Origin: Oscillospiraceae bacterium
Lineage (GTDB): Bacteria > Bacillota > Clostridia > Oscillospirales > Oscillospiraceae
Length of the DNA stretch: 64,000 nt
NCBI GenBank assembly: GCA_022795735.1
Contig: JAAWHG010000004.1
Span: 1 to 64,000, forward strand
Reading direction: 5' to 3'
This document shows, in pieces, positions 1 to 10,581 of the stretch (position 1 is the stretch's first letter; every line of letters starts with the position of its first letter). The position numbers and the translations under genes are program-made. The notes below the pieces were generated by a model that saw nothing but the letters and a program-made list of their open reading frames with translations, did not search any database and was not told where the DNA came from.

Positions 1-642
<642 letters not shown>

Positions 643-696
643 TTACAGGATATGTTATACTGAAACAAACGCATCTGCTCTGTGGAGGGAAACACG

Positions 697-933
697 ATGA
701 CGGATATGGAAAAGCGCGCCGCCGCCGCTAAATTTTCAGCAGATTGGAAAGGGCGGGGCGATGAGAAGCAGGAGACACAGCGGTTTTGGATGGAACTGTT
801 GACAAAGGTTTTTGGCGTGGACGGCTCTGCTGCCATCACTTTTGAGGTGCCGGTCAAGCTGGACCACACCAGCTTTATCGACGGCTATATCGAGTCCACC
901 CGCGTTTTGATTGAGCAGAAGGGCCGGACATAG
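697..933 (+). CDS. MmeI-like restriction-modification enzyme, N-terminal nuclease fragment (frameshifted)
   Basis: 78-residue fragment holding the start of a single-chain MmeI-type (type IIL/IIG) restriction-modification enzyme. Residues about 62-75 read FIDGYIESTRVLIEQK, i.e. D62...E73-Q-K75, the D-x(n)-ExK nuclease pattern of the N-terminal domain. Start ATG 697 has GGAGGG at 684-689; the GTG at 682 overlaps that site. The frame hits TAG at 931, but homology-like sequence (DIDLTKGYRQSDGAMLTPFQ) continues in the -1 frame from 927. One missing G in GGCCG(G)GAC would restore a ~933-residue protein, close to MmeI's known size of about 919. It may be a genuine inactivating mutation or a sequencing error. 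Confidence 0.75.
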   Translation: MTDMEKRAAAAKFSADWKGRGDEKQETQRFWMELLTKVFGVDGSAAITFEVPVKLDHTSFIDGYIESTRVLIEQKGRT

Positions 934-935
934 AT

Positions 936-3497
936 TTGACGAAGGGGTACAGGCAGTCTGACGGTGCGATGCTGACCCCCTTTCAGCAGGCGCGCCGCTA
1001 CGCCGGATATCTGCCCTATCAGCAGGTGCCGCGCTGGATTGTGGTGTGCAATTTTCAGGAGTTCCGTATCCATGACATGAACCGGCCCAACGACGAGCCG
1101 GAGATCCTCAAATTGGAGGATCTGGAAAAGGAGTTTCCACGCCTGCAATTTTTGGTGGACACCGGCAGCGAGCATATCAAAAAGGAAATGGAAATCTCCT
1201 TACAGGCAGGTGAATTGGTGGGGGTGCTCTATGACGCGCTCCTGCGGCAGTACAAGGACCCCAGCGACCCGGAAACGCTAAAAAGCCTGAACAAGCTGTG
1301 CGTCCGGCTGGTATTCTGCCTGTACGCCGAAGATGCCGGGATTTTCGGCAGGCGGGATATGTTCCATGACTATCTGGAGCGCCATCGGGCGGAGGACCGG
1401 CGGGCGTTAATCAATTTGTTCCATGTTCTCGATCAGGATATTCCCCTGCGGGATAAATATCTGGATGAGGATTTGGCGGCGTTTCCCTATGTCAACGGGG
1501 GACTGTTCGCCGATGAGGACATAGAAATTCCACGCCTGGGCGATGAAGTGATGGATTTGATTGTGCACAGGGCCAGCGAGGATTTTAACTGGAGCGAAAT
1601 CAGCCCGACCATTTTTGGCGCGGTGTTCGAAAGTACGCTGAACCCGGAGACCCGGCGCAGCGGCGGGATGCACTATACCTCAATTGAAAATATCCATAAA
1701 CTGATTGACCCGCTGTTTTTGGACGGGCTGAAAGCGGAGTTTTCAGATATTGTGGCTATCGCCGTGGACAAGACCCGCAACACCAAGTTAGAGGCGTTCC
1801 AGCGGAAACTGGCTGGACTGAAATTTCTGGACCCTGCCTGCGGTTCCGGCAACTTTCTGACGGAAACCTATATCTCGCTCCGGCGGCTGGAGAACCAGGT
1901 GATTGACGCGCTGCAATACGGTCAGGTTTCCCTGGGGACTGTAACCAATCCGATACAGGTGTCTATTGGGCAATTTTATGGCATTGAAATCAACGATTTC
2001 GCTGTAACAGTGTCAAAGACCGCACTATGGATTGCCGAAAGCCAGATGATGCAAGAGACGGAACAGATTGTTCGGCATGAACTGGACTTTCTGCCATTAA
2101 AATCCTATGCGAATATCACTGATGGCAACGCCCTGCGGCTGGATTGGGAGGAGGTTGTGCCAAAAAACCATTTAAGCTATATTATGGGTAACCCTCCTTT
2201 TGTGGGGTACTCACTGCAAAGTAAGGCACAAAAGGAAGACATTCTTTCTATTTATACAGACGAAAAGGGTAAACCTTATAAAACGGCGGGCAAAATCGAC
2301 TATGTATCTGGCTGGTACTTTAAGGCGGCACAATTCATGCAGAAAACGAATATCCGAGCAGCCTTTGTTTCTACCAATTCTATTACGCAGGGTGAACAAG
2401 TAGCAGGAGTGTGGCAGCCTCTGTTTAACCGGTTTGGTATTCATATTGATTTTGCACATCGGACGTTTCGTTGGGACAGTGAGGCAAGTTTAAAAGCGCA
2501 TGTACATTGTGTGATTGTTGGATTTAGTGTTGCGCCCAATATAATGGAAAAATATATTTATTCTGGAAAGAGGTTGCAGAAAGTAGATAATATCAATGCG
2601 TATTTAGTGGAAGCAGAATCTGTATTCATTGAAAGCCGGACAAGTCCCTTGTCGATGGTTCCCAGAATGCTTTCTGGGAATCGGCCAACAGATGGAGGTC
2701 ATCTAATTCTATCGGAAGAAGAGAGAAATGAATTGATTTGCAAAGAACCTGGTGCGCAAAAATATATTAAAAAATTTATGATGGATTATGTGTTTATAAA
2801 CCGTGTGCCTCGGTATTATTTATGGCTTGTAGGAATTTCTCCTTCTGAACTACGAAAATTGCCGCAGGTATCCAAAAGAGTTGCATTATGTCAAAAGGCA
2901 CGTGAAGAAAGCCCAGATGCAGGACGAAGACGGCTTGCGGATACGCCTACTTTATTTAGAGAGCAGATAAACCCAGATTCTTTTGTTGTTGTTCCGAAAG
3001 TATCTTCAGAACGTCGAAAATATATTCCGATGGGGTATTTGGACAAAGATACAATCGCTGGGGACAAACTCTTTATTATTCCGGATGCAACAATTTATCA
3101 CTTTGGGGTCCTTGTTTCAAATGTTCATATGGCATGGATGCGTGCGGTCTGCGGCAGATTGAAAAGCGATTATAGTTATTCGATAAATATCGTCTATAAT
3201 AACTTTCCTTGGCCTGCGCTTATAGACGCACAAAAGTCCAAAATTGAGCAGACTGCGCAAGCCATTCTGGATGCCCGCGCATTGTATCCGGATTGCAGCC
3301 TTGCTGATCTGTATGACGAGACTACCATGCCGCCAGAACTGCGAAAAGCTCACCAGAACAATGACCGGGCGGTTATGCGGGCTTATGGATTTCAGGTCGG
3401 GGAAATGACGGAGAGCGAATGCGTGGCAGAACTGATGCGGATGTATCAGGACTTGACGGTGAATACCACGACAAAAACGGCAAAGGGGCGAGGGTAA
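936..3497 (+). CDS. MmeI-like DNA methyltransferase/specificity part of a split restriction-modification enzyme
   Basis: Main body of the split MmeI-type enzyme, which in this family methylates adenine and recognises DNA with one polypeptide. In order: end of the N-terminal domain (MLTPFQQARRYAGYLPYQQ), a helical spacer, the SAM-binding motif I LDPACGSGNF (near 1827), the catalytic motif IV NPPF (near 2191), a target-recognition region, and a C-terminal helical part. From about 2200 to 3230 the composition turns AT-rich relative to both sides, as expected for exchangeable target-recognition domains. The annotated TTG at 936 has no clear ribosome binding site; ATG 969 is another possible start. 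Without the first 77 codons the product would lack the nuclease ExK, so at best it would be a solitary methyltransferase. Confidence 0.85.
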   Translation: MTKGYRQSDGAMLTPFQQARRYAGYLPYQQVPRWIVVCNFQEFRIHDMNRPNDEPEILKLEDLEKEFPRLQFLVDTGSEHIKKEMEISLQAGELVGVLYDALLRQYKDPSDPETLKSLNKLCVRLVFCLYAEDAGIFGRRDMFHDYLERHRAEDRRALINLFHVLDQDIPLRDKYLDEDLAAFPYVNGGLFADEDIEIPRLGDEVMDLIVHRASEDFNWSEISPTIFGAVFESTLNPETRRSGGMHYTSIENIHKLIDPLFLDGLKAEFSDIVAIAVDKTRNTKLEAFQRKLAGLKFLDPACGSGNFLTETYISLRRLENQVIDALQYGQVSLGTVTNPIQVSIGQFYGIEINDFAVTVSKTALWIAESQMMQETEQIVRHELDFLPLKSYANITDGNALRLDWEEVVPKNHLSYIMGNPPFVGYSLQSKAQKEDILSIYTDEKGKPYKTAGKIDYVSGWYFKAAQFMQKTNIRAAFVSTNSITQGEQVAGVWQPLFNRFGIHIDFAHRTFRWDSEASLKAHVHCVIVGFSVAPNIMEKYIYSGKRLQKVDNINAYLVEAESVFIESRTSPLSMVPRMLSGNRPTDGGHLILSEEERNELICKEPGAQKYIKKFMMDYVFINRVPRYYLWLVGISPSELRKLPQVSKRVALCQKAREESPDAGRRRLADTPTLFREQINPDSFVVVPKVSSERRKYIPMGYLDKDTIAGDKLFIIPDATIYHFGVLVSNVHMAWMRAVCGRLKSDYSYSINIVYNNFPWPALIDAQKSKIEQTAQAILDARALYPDCSLADLYDETTMPPELRKAHQNNDRAVMRAYGFQVGEMTESECVAELMRMYQDLTVNTTTKTAKGRG

Positions 3498-3523
3498 TTA
3501 CCTCTCGCCCCTTTGCCGTTTTT
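3473..3523 (+). terminator. Intrinsic terminator, restriction-modification gene
   Basis: A perfect 20-bp stem (arms 3473-3492 and 3504-3523) whose loop contains the stop codon TAA (3495-3497); the distal arm ends in TTTTT. The symmetric A/T ends let it work in both directions. The following 3524-3698 shows only short hairpins and no gene. Confidence 0.8.
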
Positions 3524-3698
3524 GCCGGCCGTGAATAGCCGCCGATAGAAACTTCCTACATTCATTTAGAGAGCGGCATGATTCAAAAACTTCCATCGGA
3601 CAAGCGGGCCGAAGTAGGTTCCATGAGCAGCGTGGAACGGCCCTGTTTTGTACAAACGGCAAATCATCGCCATCATGCCGCGCCGCGCGGCAAGCTCT

Positions 3699-4919
3699 TT
3701 ATAAGATTGCCTTATGATAGATTTTTTTCCCTTTACGCAGCTTTAACCCCTTGCGCAACTGTTCCTCTGTAAAGCTCACGTCCGGAGCGTCCACCTTCTG
3801 ATCGTCCACAAAAACGCCCCCTTGCTGCACCAAACGCCGCGCCTCGCCGTTGCTTTTGCTCAGCCCGCAGATGGTCATCAGGGTTAAAATTCCAATCCGG
3901 CCGTTGTCCAACTGCGCGGCGGTCAATGTGGTCGTGGGCATATTCTCATCCCCGACGCCGCCGGCAAACAGGGCCTTGGCCGCCTTCCGCGCCTTGCCGG
4001 CCTCCTCCGTTCCGTGGACCATTTCGGTCAGCTCGTAGGCTAAAACTTCTTTCGCCTCATTGATGCGGGCGTCCTGCCATTGGGCCATCTCGTCGATCTG
4101 CTCCAACGGTAGGAAGGTCAGCATCCGCAGGCACTTGATTACGTCCTGATCGCCTACATTGCGCCAGTACTGGTAGAAGTCGAAGGGACTGGTTTTGTTG
4201 GGGTCGAGCCAGACCGCGTTGCCGGCGGTCTTGCCCATTTTGTTGCCCTGGGCGTCGGTGAGCAGGGTGATGGTCATGCAGTGGGCGTCCTTGCCCAGCT
4301 TCCGGCGAATCAATTCCGTGCCGCCGAGCATATTGCTCCACTGGTCGTTGCCGCCGAACTGCATGTTGCAGCCATGGGACTGGAACAGATGGTAAAAGTC
4401 GTAGGACTGCATAATCATATAGTTGAACTCCAGGAAGGAAAGCCCCTTTTCCATCCGCTGCTTGTAGCAGTCGGCCCGAAGCATGTTGTTGACCGAAAAA
4501 CACGCCCCGACCTCCCGGAGAAGGTTGACATAGTTCAGGTCCAGAAGCCAGTCGGCGTTGTTGACCATCTGGGCTTTGCCCTCGCCGAACTCGATAAAGC
4601 GCTCCATTTGGCGCTTGAAGCAGGCGGCGTTATACTCGATGTCCTCGCGGGTGAGCATCTTGCGCATGTCGGTCCGTCCCGAGGGGTCGCCGATCATGGT
4701 GGTGCCGCCGCCGATCAGGGCAATGGGCTTGTTTCCGGTCTGCTGGAGCCGTTTCATCATGGTCAGGGCGACAAAGTGACCGGCGGTCAGGCTGTCGGCG
4801 GTGCAGTCATAGCCGATATAAAAGGTGGCTTTGCCGTTATTTATCATTTCGCTGATGAGCGCTTCGTCGGTCACCTGGGCAATCAGACCGCGCGCTTTGA
4901 GCTCTTCGTATAAAGTCAT
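3699..4919 (-). CDS. tyrS: Tyrosyl-tRNA synthetase
   Basis: Class I aminoacyl-tRNA synthetase that charges tRNA-Tyr, 406 residues, the normal bacterial length. The HIGH-like signature is in the stretch DSLTAGHFVAL (about residues 42-52). The amino-acid pocket has QSYDFYHLF and GGNDQWSN. The KMSKS-like loop is KMGKTAGN near residue 228. The C terminus is an S4-like RNA-binding domain (IGILTLMTICGLSKSNGEA onward). It is the last gene of the leftward cluster, 16 bases after recN, so it is probably cotranscribed. I see no T-box leader in the short gap, so any expression control would come from the upstream operon. No clear terminator with a T run follows the stop. Confidence 0.96.
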   Translation of the reverse strand: MTLYEELKARGLIAQVTDEALISEMINNGKATFYIGYDCTADSLTAGHFVALTMMKRLQQTGNKPIALIGGGTTMIGDPSGRTDMRKMLTREDIEYNAACFKRQMERFIEFGEGKAQMVNNADWLLDLNYVNLLREVGACFSVNNMLRADCYKQRMEKGLSFLEFNYMIMQSYDFYHLFQSHGCNMQFGGNDQWSNMLGGTELIRRKLGKDAHCMTITLLTDAQGNKMGKTAGNAVWLDPNKTSPFDFYQYWRNVGDQDVIKCLRMLTFLPLEQIDEMAQWQDARINEAKEVLAYELTEMVHGTEEAGKARKAAKALFAGGVGDENMPTTTLTAAQLDNGRIGILTLMTICGLSKSNGEARRLVQQGGVFVDDQKVDAPDVSFTEEQLRKGLKLRKGKKIYHKAIL

Positions 4920-4935
4920 GTGGTTTTACTCTCCT

Positions 4936-6588
4936 TTATTTCGCCAACATCTCTTCCGCGCTGCGGAGGGTGGTCTCGGTGATGGCCGCGCCGCCGATAA
5001 TGCGGGCGATTTCCTGTTTTCTGCCCTCCCGGTCCAGGGGGGTCACGGAGGTGTAGGTCCGTCCTTCCCGAACGGCCTTTTGGATGTGCAGATGGGTGTC
5101 GGCCAGGGCGGCAATCTGGGCCAGATGGGTCACGCAGAGGACTTGCTTGCTGCCGGCAACCGAAAGCAGCTTTTCGCCGACCCGCTGGGCCGCCTGACCG
5201 CTGACGCCGGCATCCACCTCGTCAAAAATCAGGGTCGAAACCTGGTCCTGCTCGGCGAGCACGTTTTTGAGGGCCAGCATAATTCGCGCCAATTCGCCGC
5301 CCGACGCGACTTTGCTCATCGGCTTGAGGGCCTCGCCCACGTTGGCCGACATCAGAAAACGGACCGCGTCTATTCCGTCCGGCCCTAACGCCTGCTCCTC
5401 GAACTGGCAGACAAACTGCACCTTGGGCATATCCAACTGGGCAAGCTCCGATAAAATGCGTTTGGAAAGGGCTTCGGCGGCGGTTTGCCGGAGCTTGCGC
5501 AAGGCCAGCCCCGCTTTCCGCGCCTCTTTTTCCTGACGGGCGGCCTGCTTTTCAAGCTGCTCCAAGCGGTCGCTGGAAAATTCAATCTCTTCCAGCTCCG
5601 CCTTACTCCGTTCCAGATAGGCCAGAATTTCTTCGCAGTCCGCGCCGTATTTGCGCTTGAGGCGGTGGAGGGTGTCCAGCCGCTCCTCCAGCCGTTCCAA
5701 CTCCTCCTCGGAGAAGGAGAGGCTGTCCCGCAAATCGCGCAGCTCTTCGGTCACATCCTGTAGGGCATACCGCAAATCGCTCAGCTTTGCCCGAAGAGGC
5801 TCCAAGCCTTCGTCGTACCGGCAGAGGGCTGAGAGCTCCCGCTCCGCGTCGGTGACGAGGCTGCACGCGCCGTCGCTGTCCTCGCCGCCGTAGAGGGCGG
5901 CGGAAGCGTTGCAGAGACCGGTTTTCATTTTCTCGCCGTTCTGCAAACGCTTGCGCTGCGCTTCCAGGGCGGTATCTTCCGCGGGCTTTGGGGCGGCGTT
6001 CTCAATTTCGCGGATTTGAAATTGCAAGGCTTCCACCCGGCGCAGCTTTTCGCCCTCGTCCATGCTCAGCCGGTCCATCTCGTCGCGGGTTTGCCGGAGG
6101 GCTTGATAAGCGTCCTGGTACGCCGCCAACGCCTCTGCGTCGGCGGCGAAAAGGTCGAGATAACGCAGGTGGTTGGCCTCGTCAAAAAGCTGCTGGGAAT
6201 CGTGCTGGCCGTGAATGTCGATCAGATGCGCGCCGAGCCGGCGCAGCAGCGCGACGGTGACGGGGCGGCCGTTGACCCGGCAGGCGTTTTTGCCGTCCAA
6301 AAAGATCTCCCGCTGAATCATCAACTCATCGGGGTCGTAATCCACGCGGTTTTCTTCAAACCAGGGCAGCTCCGCCACCCCGGTAAAGACCGCGCTGACA
6401 AAGGCCTTTTCGCAGCCGGTGCGGATGACGTCCCGGTAGGCGCGTTCGCCCAGGATGGCGCTGATGGCGTCTATGACGATGGATTTGCCGGCGCCGGTCT
6501 CGCCGGTCAGTACGTTGAATCCGGCGTCAAATTGAATGTCGGCCTGCTCGATGACCGCGATGTTTTCAATATGCAGTACGGATAACAT
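4936..6588 (-). CDS. recN: DNA repair protein RecN
   Basis: SMC-like ATPase that acts at double-strand breaks in recombinational repair. Walker A GETGAGKS near residue 29, long central coiled coil (about 150-380) rich in Glu/Leu/Arg heptads, ABC signature VASGGELARIMLALK and Walker B STLIFDEVDAGVSG near the C terminus; about 550 residues, normal for the family. I start at ATG 6588 (MLSVLHIENIAVIEQ), 5 bases after the argR stop, with AAGGG just upstream; a longer frame from 6624 would overlap argR. The position after argR is typical of Gram-positive bacteria. Confidence 0.95.
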   Translation of the reverse strand: MLSVLHIENIAVIEQADIQFDAGFNVLTGETGAGKSIVIDAISAILGERAYRDVIRTGCEKAFVSAVFTGVAELPWFEENRVDYDPDELMIQREIFLDGKNACRVNGRPVTVALLRRLGAHLIDIHGQHDSQQLFDEANHLRYLDLFAADAEALAAYQDAYQALRQTRDEMDRLSMDEGEKLRRVEALQFQIREIENAAPKPAEDTALEAQRKRLQNGEKMKTGLCNASAALYGGEDSDGACSLVTDAERELSALCRYDEGLEPLRAKLSDLRYALQDVTEELRDLRDSLSFSEEELERLEERLDTLHRLKRKYGADCEEILAYLERSKAELEEIEFSSDRLEQLEKQAARQEKEARKAGLALRKLRQTAAEALSKRILSELAQLDMPKVQFVCQFEEQALGPDGIDAVRFLMSANVGEALKPMSKVASGGELARIMLALKNVLAEQDQVSTLIFDEVDAGVSGQAAQRVGEKLLSVAGSKQVLCVTHLAQIAALADTHLHIQKAVREGRTYTSVTPLDREGRKQEIARIIGGAAITETTLRSAEEMLAK

Positions 6589-6593
6589 AGCCC

Positions 6594-7043
6594 TTACCCC
6601 AAAAGCTTCTTGATCTCCGCGCAAAAGGCCGCCGCCGCCGCGTTGTCCCGCATGACGATCAGGGCGGTGTCGTCCCCGGCCAGGCTTCCCACGACCACCG
6701 AGAGGTTCATGGCGTCTACCGTGGAACAGGCGGCGTCGGCCAACCCTGGCATGGTTTTGATGACGACGATGTTTTGCGCGTGGTCATAGTTGGTGACGCA
6801 CTCACGGAAAATGGTGTTCAGCCGGGAGGAAAACACATCGGACTTGTCCGCCGCTGCGGTGTAGCGGTAGGTGCCCATGGGGGTCAATTCCTTGACAATG
6901 CGCAGCTCTTTGATGTCCCGGGACACAGTGGCCTGGGTGCATGAAAAGCCGCTCTCCTGCAAGGCGGCCAAAAGCTGCTCCTGGGTCTCAATGTTGCTGT
7001 CTGTGATGATCTCCATGATTTTGGCCTGCCTCTGTGCTTTCAT
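6594..7043 (-). CDS. argR: Arginine repressor ArgR/AhrC
   Basis: 149-residue arginine-responsive repressor. The N-terminal winged helix carries ETQEQLLAALQESGFSCTQ and TVSRDIKELRIVK; the C-terminal hexamerisation/arginine-binding domain carries VVIKTMPGLADAACSTVD and the GSLAGDDTALIVMRD motif whose Asp pair binds arginine. It lies between nadK and recN in the conserved dxs-tlyA-nadK-argR-recN order, with a strong ribosome binding site GGGAGGTCCC before ATG 7043. In this setting ArgR often regulates distant arginine genes; no arg genes are in the window. Confidence 0.95.
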   Translation of the reverse strand: MKAQRQAKIMEIITDSNIETQEQLLAALQESGFSCTQATVSRDIKELRIVKELTPMGTYRYTAAADKSDVFSSRLNTIFRECVTNYDHAQNIVVIKTMPGLADAACSTVDAMNLSVVVGSLAGDDTALIVMRDNAAAAAFCAEIKKLLG

Positions 7044-7054
7044 TTGGGACCTCC

Positions 7055-7915
7055 CTAGCGGTAAAAGAATTTATTGTTGATGATCTCATAAAAGCTGGTG
7101 CTTTTGAGCCGTACAAGCCGGGTCTCCTGCCGGGCGCGGCGAATGCGGATGACGTCTCCCAGGTTGACCCGGAAGGCCCGGCCGCCGTCGGCGGAGAGAA
7201 AGGCGTTTTTCCGGCCGGTCTTGCCCACACGGATTGTGATCTCCCGGTCCTTCGCCGTGACGAAGGGACGCGCCTGCGCCGTGTGCGCGCAAATGGGGGT
7301 GACAATGATGTTTTGCGCCGAGGGCTCCACAATGGGTCCGCCCGCCGACATGGAATAGGCCGTCGAGCCGGTGGGCGTGCACACGAGAACGCCGTCGCCG
7401 GTAAAGGTGTAGGCCCGGATGCCGTCGCACTGCACCTCCATCTGGATGACCCGCGCCACCGCCCCCTTGGTCAGGGCAACGTCGTTGAGCGCGGTGTCGT
7501 TGAAAAGGGTCTGACCGTCCCGCTGGACCTCCACCGACAGCATCATCCGCCGCTCCACCTTGTAATCTCCCTTGGCGAGGCGGACCAACTGGTCCAGCTC
7601 CCCGACCTCCAGCTCGGCCATGAAGCCCATGGTGCCGATGTTCACGCCAAGCACGGGAATGTTGCGAGAGTTGGCCGCCTTGGAGGCGTGGAGGATGGTC
7701 CCGTCGCCGCCGAAGCAGATCAGAAGGTCGGCGTTGCGCAGCTCCTCATTTAAATTGTGGAAGGTCAGGTTGCCCGGCAGTTCAAAATTTTTATCCACCC
7801 CGAAGGGCAGGCAAAGCTTGGTCTCTACCCCCACGCCGTGAAGGATTTGCTGCGCTTGGGTGGCCAATCTGAAGTTTTTGTCCCGATAGGGGTTGGGGGT
7901 CATGACGATTTTCAT
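7055..7915 (-). CDS. nadK: NAD kinase
   Basis: ATP- or polyphosphate-dependent NAD+ 2'-phosphotransferase making NADP+, 286 residues. The catalytic GGDGTILHA motif (near residue 70) and the glycine-rich TGSTAYSMSAGGPIV motif (near 178) are intact. The ATG at 7915 opens MKIVMTPNPYRD; the upstream gene tlyA ends 21 bases before. It is a member of the OLE-oapA-dxs operon and supplies NADP for dxr and other isoprenoid steps. Confidence 0.95.
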   Translation of the reverse strand: MKIVMTPNPYRDKNFRLATQAQQILHGVGVETKLCLPFGVDKNFELPGNLTFHNLNEELRNADLLICFGGDGTILHASKAANSRNIPVLGVNIGTMGFMAELEVGELDQLVRLAKGDYKVERRMMLSVEVQRDGQTLFNDTALNDVALTKGAVARVIQMEVQCDGIRAYTFTGDGVLVCTPTGSTAYSMSAGGPIVEPSAQNIIVTPICAHTAQARPFVTAKDREITIRVGKTGRKNAFLSADGGRAFRVNLGDVIRIRRARQETRLVRLKSTSFYEIINNKFFYR

Positions 7916-7935
7916 AGGCTCCGCCCTTTCTTACT

Positions 7936-8736
7936 CTATGTCGCGTCTAACGCTTCATGGGCCTCGTCCACCAGGGCCGCGACATCGGCGCGGGCCGCCG
8001 GTCCCGGTGTCCTGGTGAGGTGGGCCAGAAATTCTATGTTTCCCTCCGGACCCCGGACGGGAGAATAGGTCAGGTTTCGCACGGTGAAGTCCAGCTCTCC
8101 GGCCAGCGCCAGAAAACCCTCCAGGACTTCGCGGTGCGTCTTGGGATCGCGGACGACCCCTTTCTTGCCCACTTTGTCCTTTCCCGCCTCAAACTGGGGC
8201 TTAATCAGGCAGAGCACCTGTCCGTCCGGTTTCAGCAGCCTGCGGATTGCGGGCAAAACGATTTTCAAAGAGATAAAGGACACATCGACTACCGAGAGGT
8301 CCAGCAGATCGTCCAACGCCTCGACGTGACGGATATTGGTCCGTTCCATCACGACCACGCGGGCGTCCTGCCGCAGCTTCCAGGCCAATTGGCCATAACC
8401 GACGTCGATGGCGTAGACCTTGGCCGCACCCTGCTGCAAGAGGCAGTCGGTGAAGCCGCCGGTGGAGGCGCCTGAATCGCTGCAAATATAGCCGGCCGGG
8501 TTGACGCCGAAGTCGCGGAGCGCCTTTTCCAGCTTGAGCCCGCCCCGGCTGACATAGGGGCAAGCCGCGCCGCGAATCTCGAGCTCGACATCTTCGCTGT
8601 AAGACATTCCGGGCTTGTCGGCCTTTTGGCCATTCACGTAAACCAGCCCGCTCATAATGACCGCCTGGGCTTTGGCGCGGGTCTCGGCGAGGCCGCGCTC
8701 CACCAGCAGGAGGTCCAGGCGCTGTTTATGCTTCAT
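7936..8736 (-). CDS. tlyA: TlyA family rRNA 2'-O-methyltransferase / hemolysin-like
   Basis: 266-residue rRNA (cytidine-2'-O)-methyltransferase. The N-terminal S4 RNA-binding domain covers about 5-65 ([31 protein letters not shown]). The Rossmann methyltransferase follows ([19 protein letters not shown] as the SAM motif, then [11 protein letters not shown] and [11 protein letters not shown]). Its ATG overlaps the 3' end of dxs by 11 bases, so translation is probably coupled. TlyA homologues are known to methylate 16S and/or 23S rRNA; which is done here cannot be told. Confidence 0.93.
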   Translation of the reverse strand: MKHKQRLDLLLVERGLAETRAKAQAVIMSGLVYVNGQKADKPGMSYSEDVELEIRGAACPYVSRGGLKLEKALRDFGVNPAGYICSDSGASTGGFTDCLLQQGAAKVYAIDVGYGQLAWKLRQDARVVVMERTNIRHVEALDDLLDLSVVDVSFISLKIVLPAIRRLLKPDGQVLCLIKPQFEAGKDKVGKKGVVRDPKTHREVLEGFLALAGELDFTVRNLTYSPVRGPEGNIEFLAHLTRTPGPAARADVAALVDEAHEALDAT

Positions 8737-10573
8737 GCCGCATAACCTCCCGAATGATCTTTAACAAGCCTTCGCAGTCCAGGCCCGTTTCTCTGCGCAG
8801 GCATTCCGGCTTTCCATGGGTTGTGTAAGCGTCGCCCAGGTTGGCTTTTCCCACGCGGCAGGGTACCCCGCGCAACGTCAGGGCGGAAAAAAGCTCGTTG
8901 GCGACGCAGCCGGCGTCCACTGCCTCCTCGGCGACAAATAGACGGCCCGTCTTCGTTACCGAAGCCGCCACCGTGTCTACGTCAAGCGGCTTGATTTCGT
9001 CCAGCTTGACCACCTCAGCCTGGACACCGTCCAGCGCCAGCCGTTCGGCGGCCTCAAGCAGGAAATTGATGGTTGTCCCATAACTCAGCAGGGTGATGTC
9101 CCGTCCCTCGCGGAGTACGGGGCCCCCCCCAGCGCTCTGATACGGGCCGTCGCCGCCCTTGGGATAACGGATGGCGACCGGACAATTCAGTTCCAGGACG
9201 GCCCTGCGCAGCATTTGGCGGAGCTCCGCCTGATTGGCGGGGCACAGCAGCCGTAGGCCCGGAATCTGACGCAAATACCCCACGTCGAAAACGCCGTGGT
9301 GGGTTTCTCCGTCCTCGCCGACCAGGCCGGCACGGTCCACCGCCAGGACAACGTGGAGGCCTAAAAGGCCGACGTCGTGCAGGAGCATGTCGTAGGCGCG
9401 CTGTAGAAAGGTGGAGTAAACCGCCACGACCGGAATCATGCCCTGTTTGGCGAGTCCCGCCGCCATGCTGACCGCGTGGCCCTCGGCAATGCCGACGTCG
9501 AACAGACGGTCCGGGAAGTCCGCCGCGAAGGCGTCCAGTCCGGTCCCAGGCTGCATCGCTGCGGTTACGGCGCAGACGCGCGGCTCCTCCGCCGCCAGTC
9601 TGCGCATCGTCTCGCCGAAGGTGGCCGAGAAAGCGTCCGGCTTGGGAGGGGGCGTCGTCCCGGTTGCCGGGTCGAAGGGGGGAACACTGTGGAAACGGTC
9701 CGGCTCCCGTTCGGCGGGCGGATAACCGCAGCCCTTTTTTGTGATGACGTGGAGCAGAACCGGGCAGCGTAAGTCCTTGGCATATTTCAGCAGTTCGGTC
9801 AGGCGCTTGATATCCCGTCCGTCCACCGGGCCGATATAGGAAAAGCCCATCTCCTCAAACATGGTGACCCCAACCAGGCGGCGCTTGAGGTAATTTTTGA
9901 GCCGGTGGGTCAGCCCGTAGAGGGCTTTGCCGCCGGGGATTTTTTGGGTACAGCGCCGGTAAGCCATCTTGATGCCAAAATAGCCGGGCTTGGCGCGAAT
10001 CAGCTTGAGATGCCGGGACAGGCCGCCGACATTGGGGGTGATGGACATGCCGTTGTCGTTTAAAATGACGATCAGGGGTTCGCCGCTGGCGCCGGCGTCG
10101 TTGAGGCCCTCATAGCAGAGGCCGCCGGTCATGGCTCCGTCCCCCACCAGTGCGGCAACCTGATAGTCCGCCCCCAGCCGGGTTCTGGCCCGCGCCATGC
10201 CGAGGGCGACCGACACAGCGTCGGAGGCGTGTCCGGCGATAAAGGCGTCGTGTTCGCTCTCCGACGGCTTGGGAAAGCCCGCGAGGCCGCCATAGCCGCG
10301 AAGATGGCCGAACTGCTGTATTCTGCCTGTCAACAGCTTGTGGACATAGGATTGATGTCCCACGTCGAAGAGGAGGCGGTCTACAGCGCTGTCGAAGACC
10401 AGGTGCATCGCCAGGGTCAGCTCGACCACCCCCAGATTGGAGGCCAGGTGACCGCCGGTCCGGGAGACGCTGTCCACCAGAAAGGCCCGCAGCTCGCCGC
10501 ACAGCGCGAGAAGTTGCTGCTCACTGTAGCGGAGCAATTCCTCGCGGGTGGGAATCCGTTTTAAGACTGCCAA
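8726..10573 (-). CDS. dxs: 1-deoxy-D-xylulose-5-phosphate synthase
   Basis: First enzyme of the MEP isoprenoid pathway: thiamine-diphosphate-dependent condensation of pyruvate and glyceraldehyde-3-phosphate. Recognisable parts: [19 protein letters not shown] near the N terminus, thiamine-diphosphate motif [21 protein letters not shown], the transketolase pyrimidine domain ([18 protein letters not shown]), [19 protein letters not shown] and the C-terminal transketolase domain. I choose TTG 10573 ([14 protein letters not shown]) because AGGGG lies 5 bases upstream; the frame is open to GTG 10609 but that overlaps the end of oapA. Length 615 residues, normal for Dxs. Confidence 0.95.
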   Translation of the reverse strand: MAVLKRIPTREELLRYSEQQLLALCGELRAFLVDSVSRTGGHLASNLGVVELTLAMHLVFDSAVDRLLFDVGHQSYVHKLLTGRIQQFGHLRGYGGLAGFPKPSESEHDAFIAGHASDAVSVALGMARARTRLGADYQVAALVGDGAMTGGLCYEGLNDAGASGEPLIVILNDNGMSITPNVGGLSRHLKLIRAKPGYFGIKMAYRRCTQKIPGGKALYGLTHRLKNYLKRRLVGVTMFEEMGFSYIGPVDGRDIKRLTELLKYAKDLRCPVLLHVITKKGCGYPPAEREPDRFHSVPPFDPATGTTPPPKPDAFSATFGETMRRLAAEEPRVCAVTAAMQPGTGLDAFAADFPDRLFDVGIAEGHAVSMAAGLAKQGMIPVVAVYSTFLQRAYDMLLHDVGLLGLHVVLAVDRAGLVGEDGETHHGVFDVGYLRQIPGLRLLCPANQAELRQMLRRAVLELNCPVAIRYPKGGDGPYQSAGGGPVLREGRDITLLSYGTTINFLLEAAERLALDGVQAEVVKLDEIKPLDVDTVAASVTKTGRLFVAEEAVDAGCVANELFSALTLRGVPCRVGKANLGDAYTTHGKPECLRRETGLDCEGLLKIIREVMRHEA

Positions 10574-10581
10574 AGCGTCCC

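Noticed and set aside
3524-3698. Possible small RNA between the restriction-modification gene and tyrS.
   Set aside because: Only short hairpins such as GTTCCA...TGGAAC; no promoter or terminator pair.
4281-4913. A 210-codon rightward frame opposite tyrS.
   Set aside because: A shadow of tyrS; no ribosome binding site or motif.
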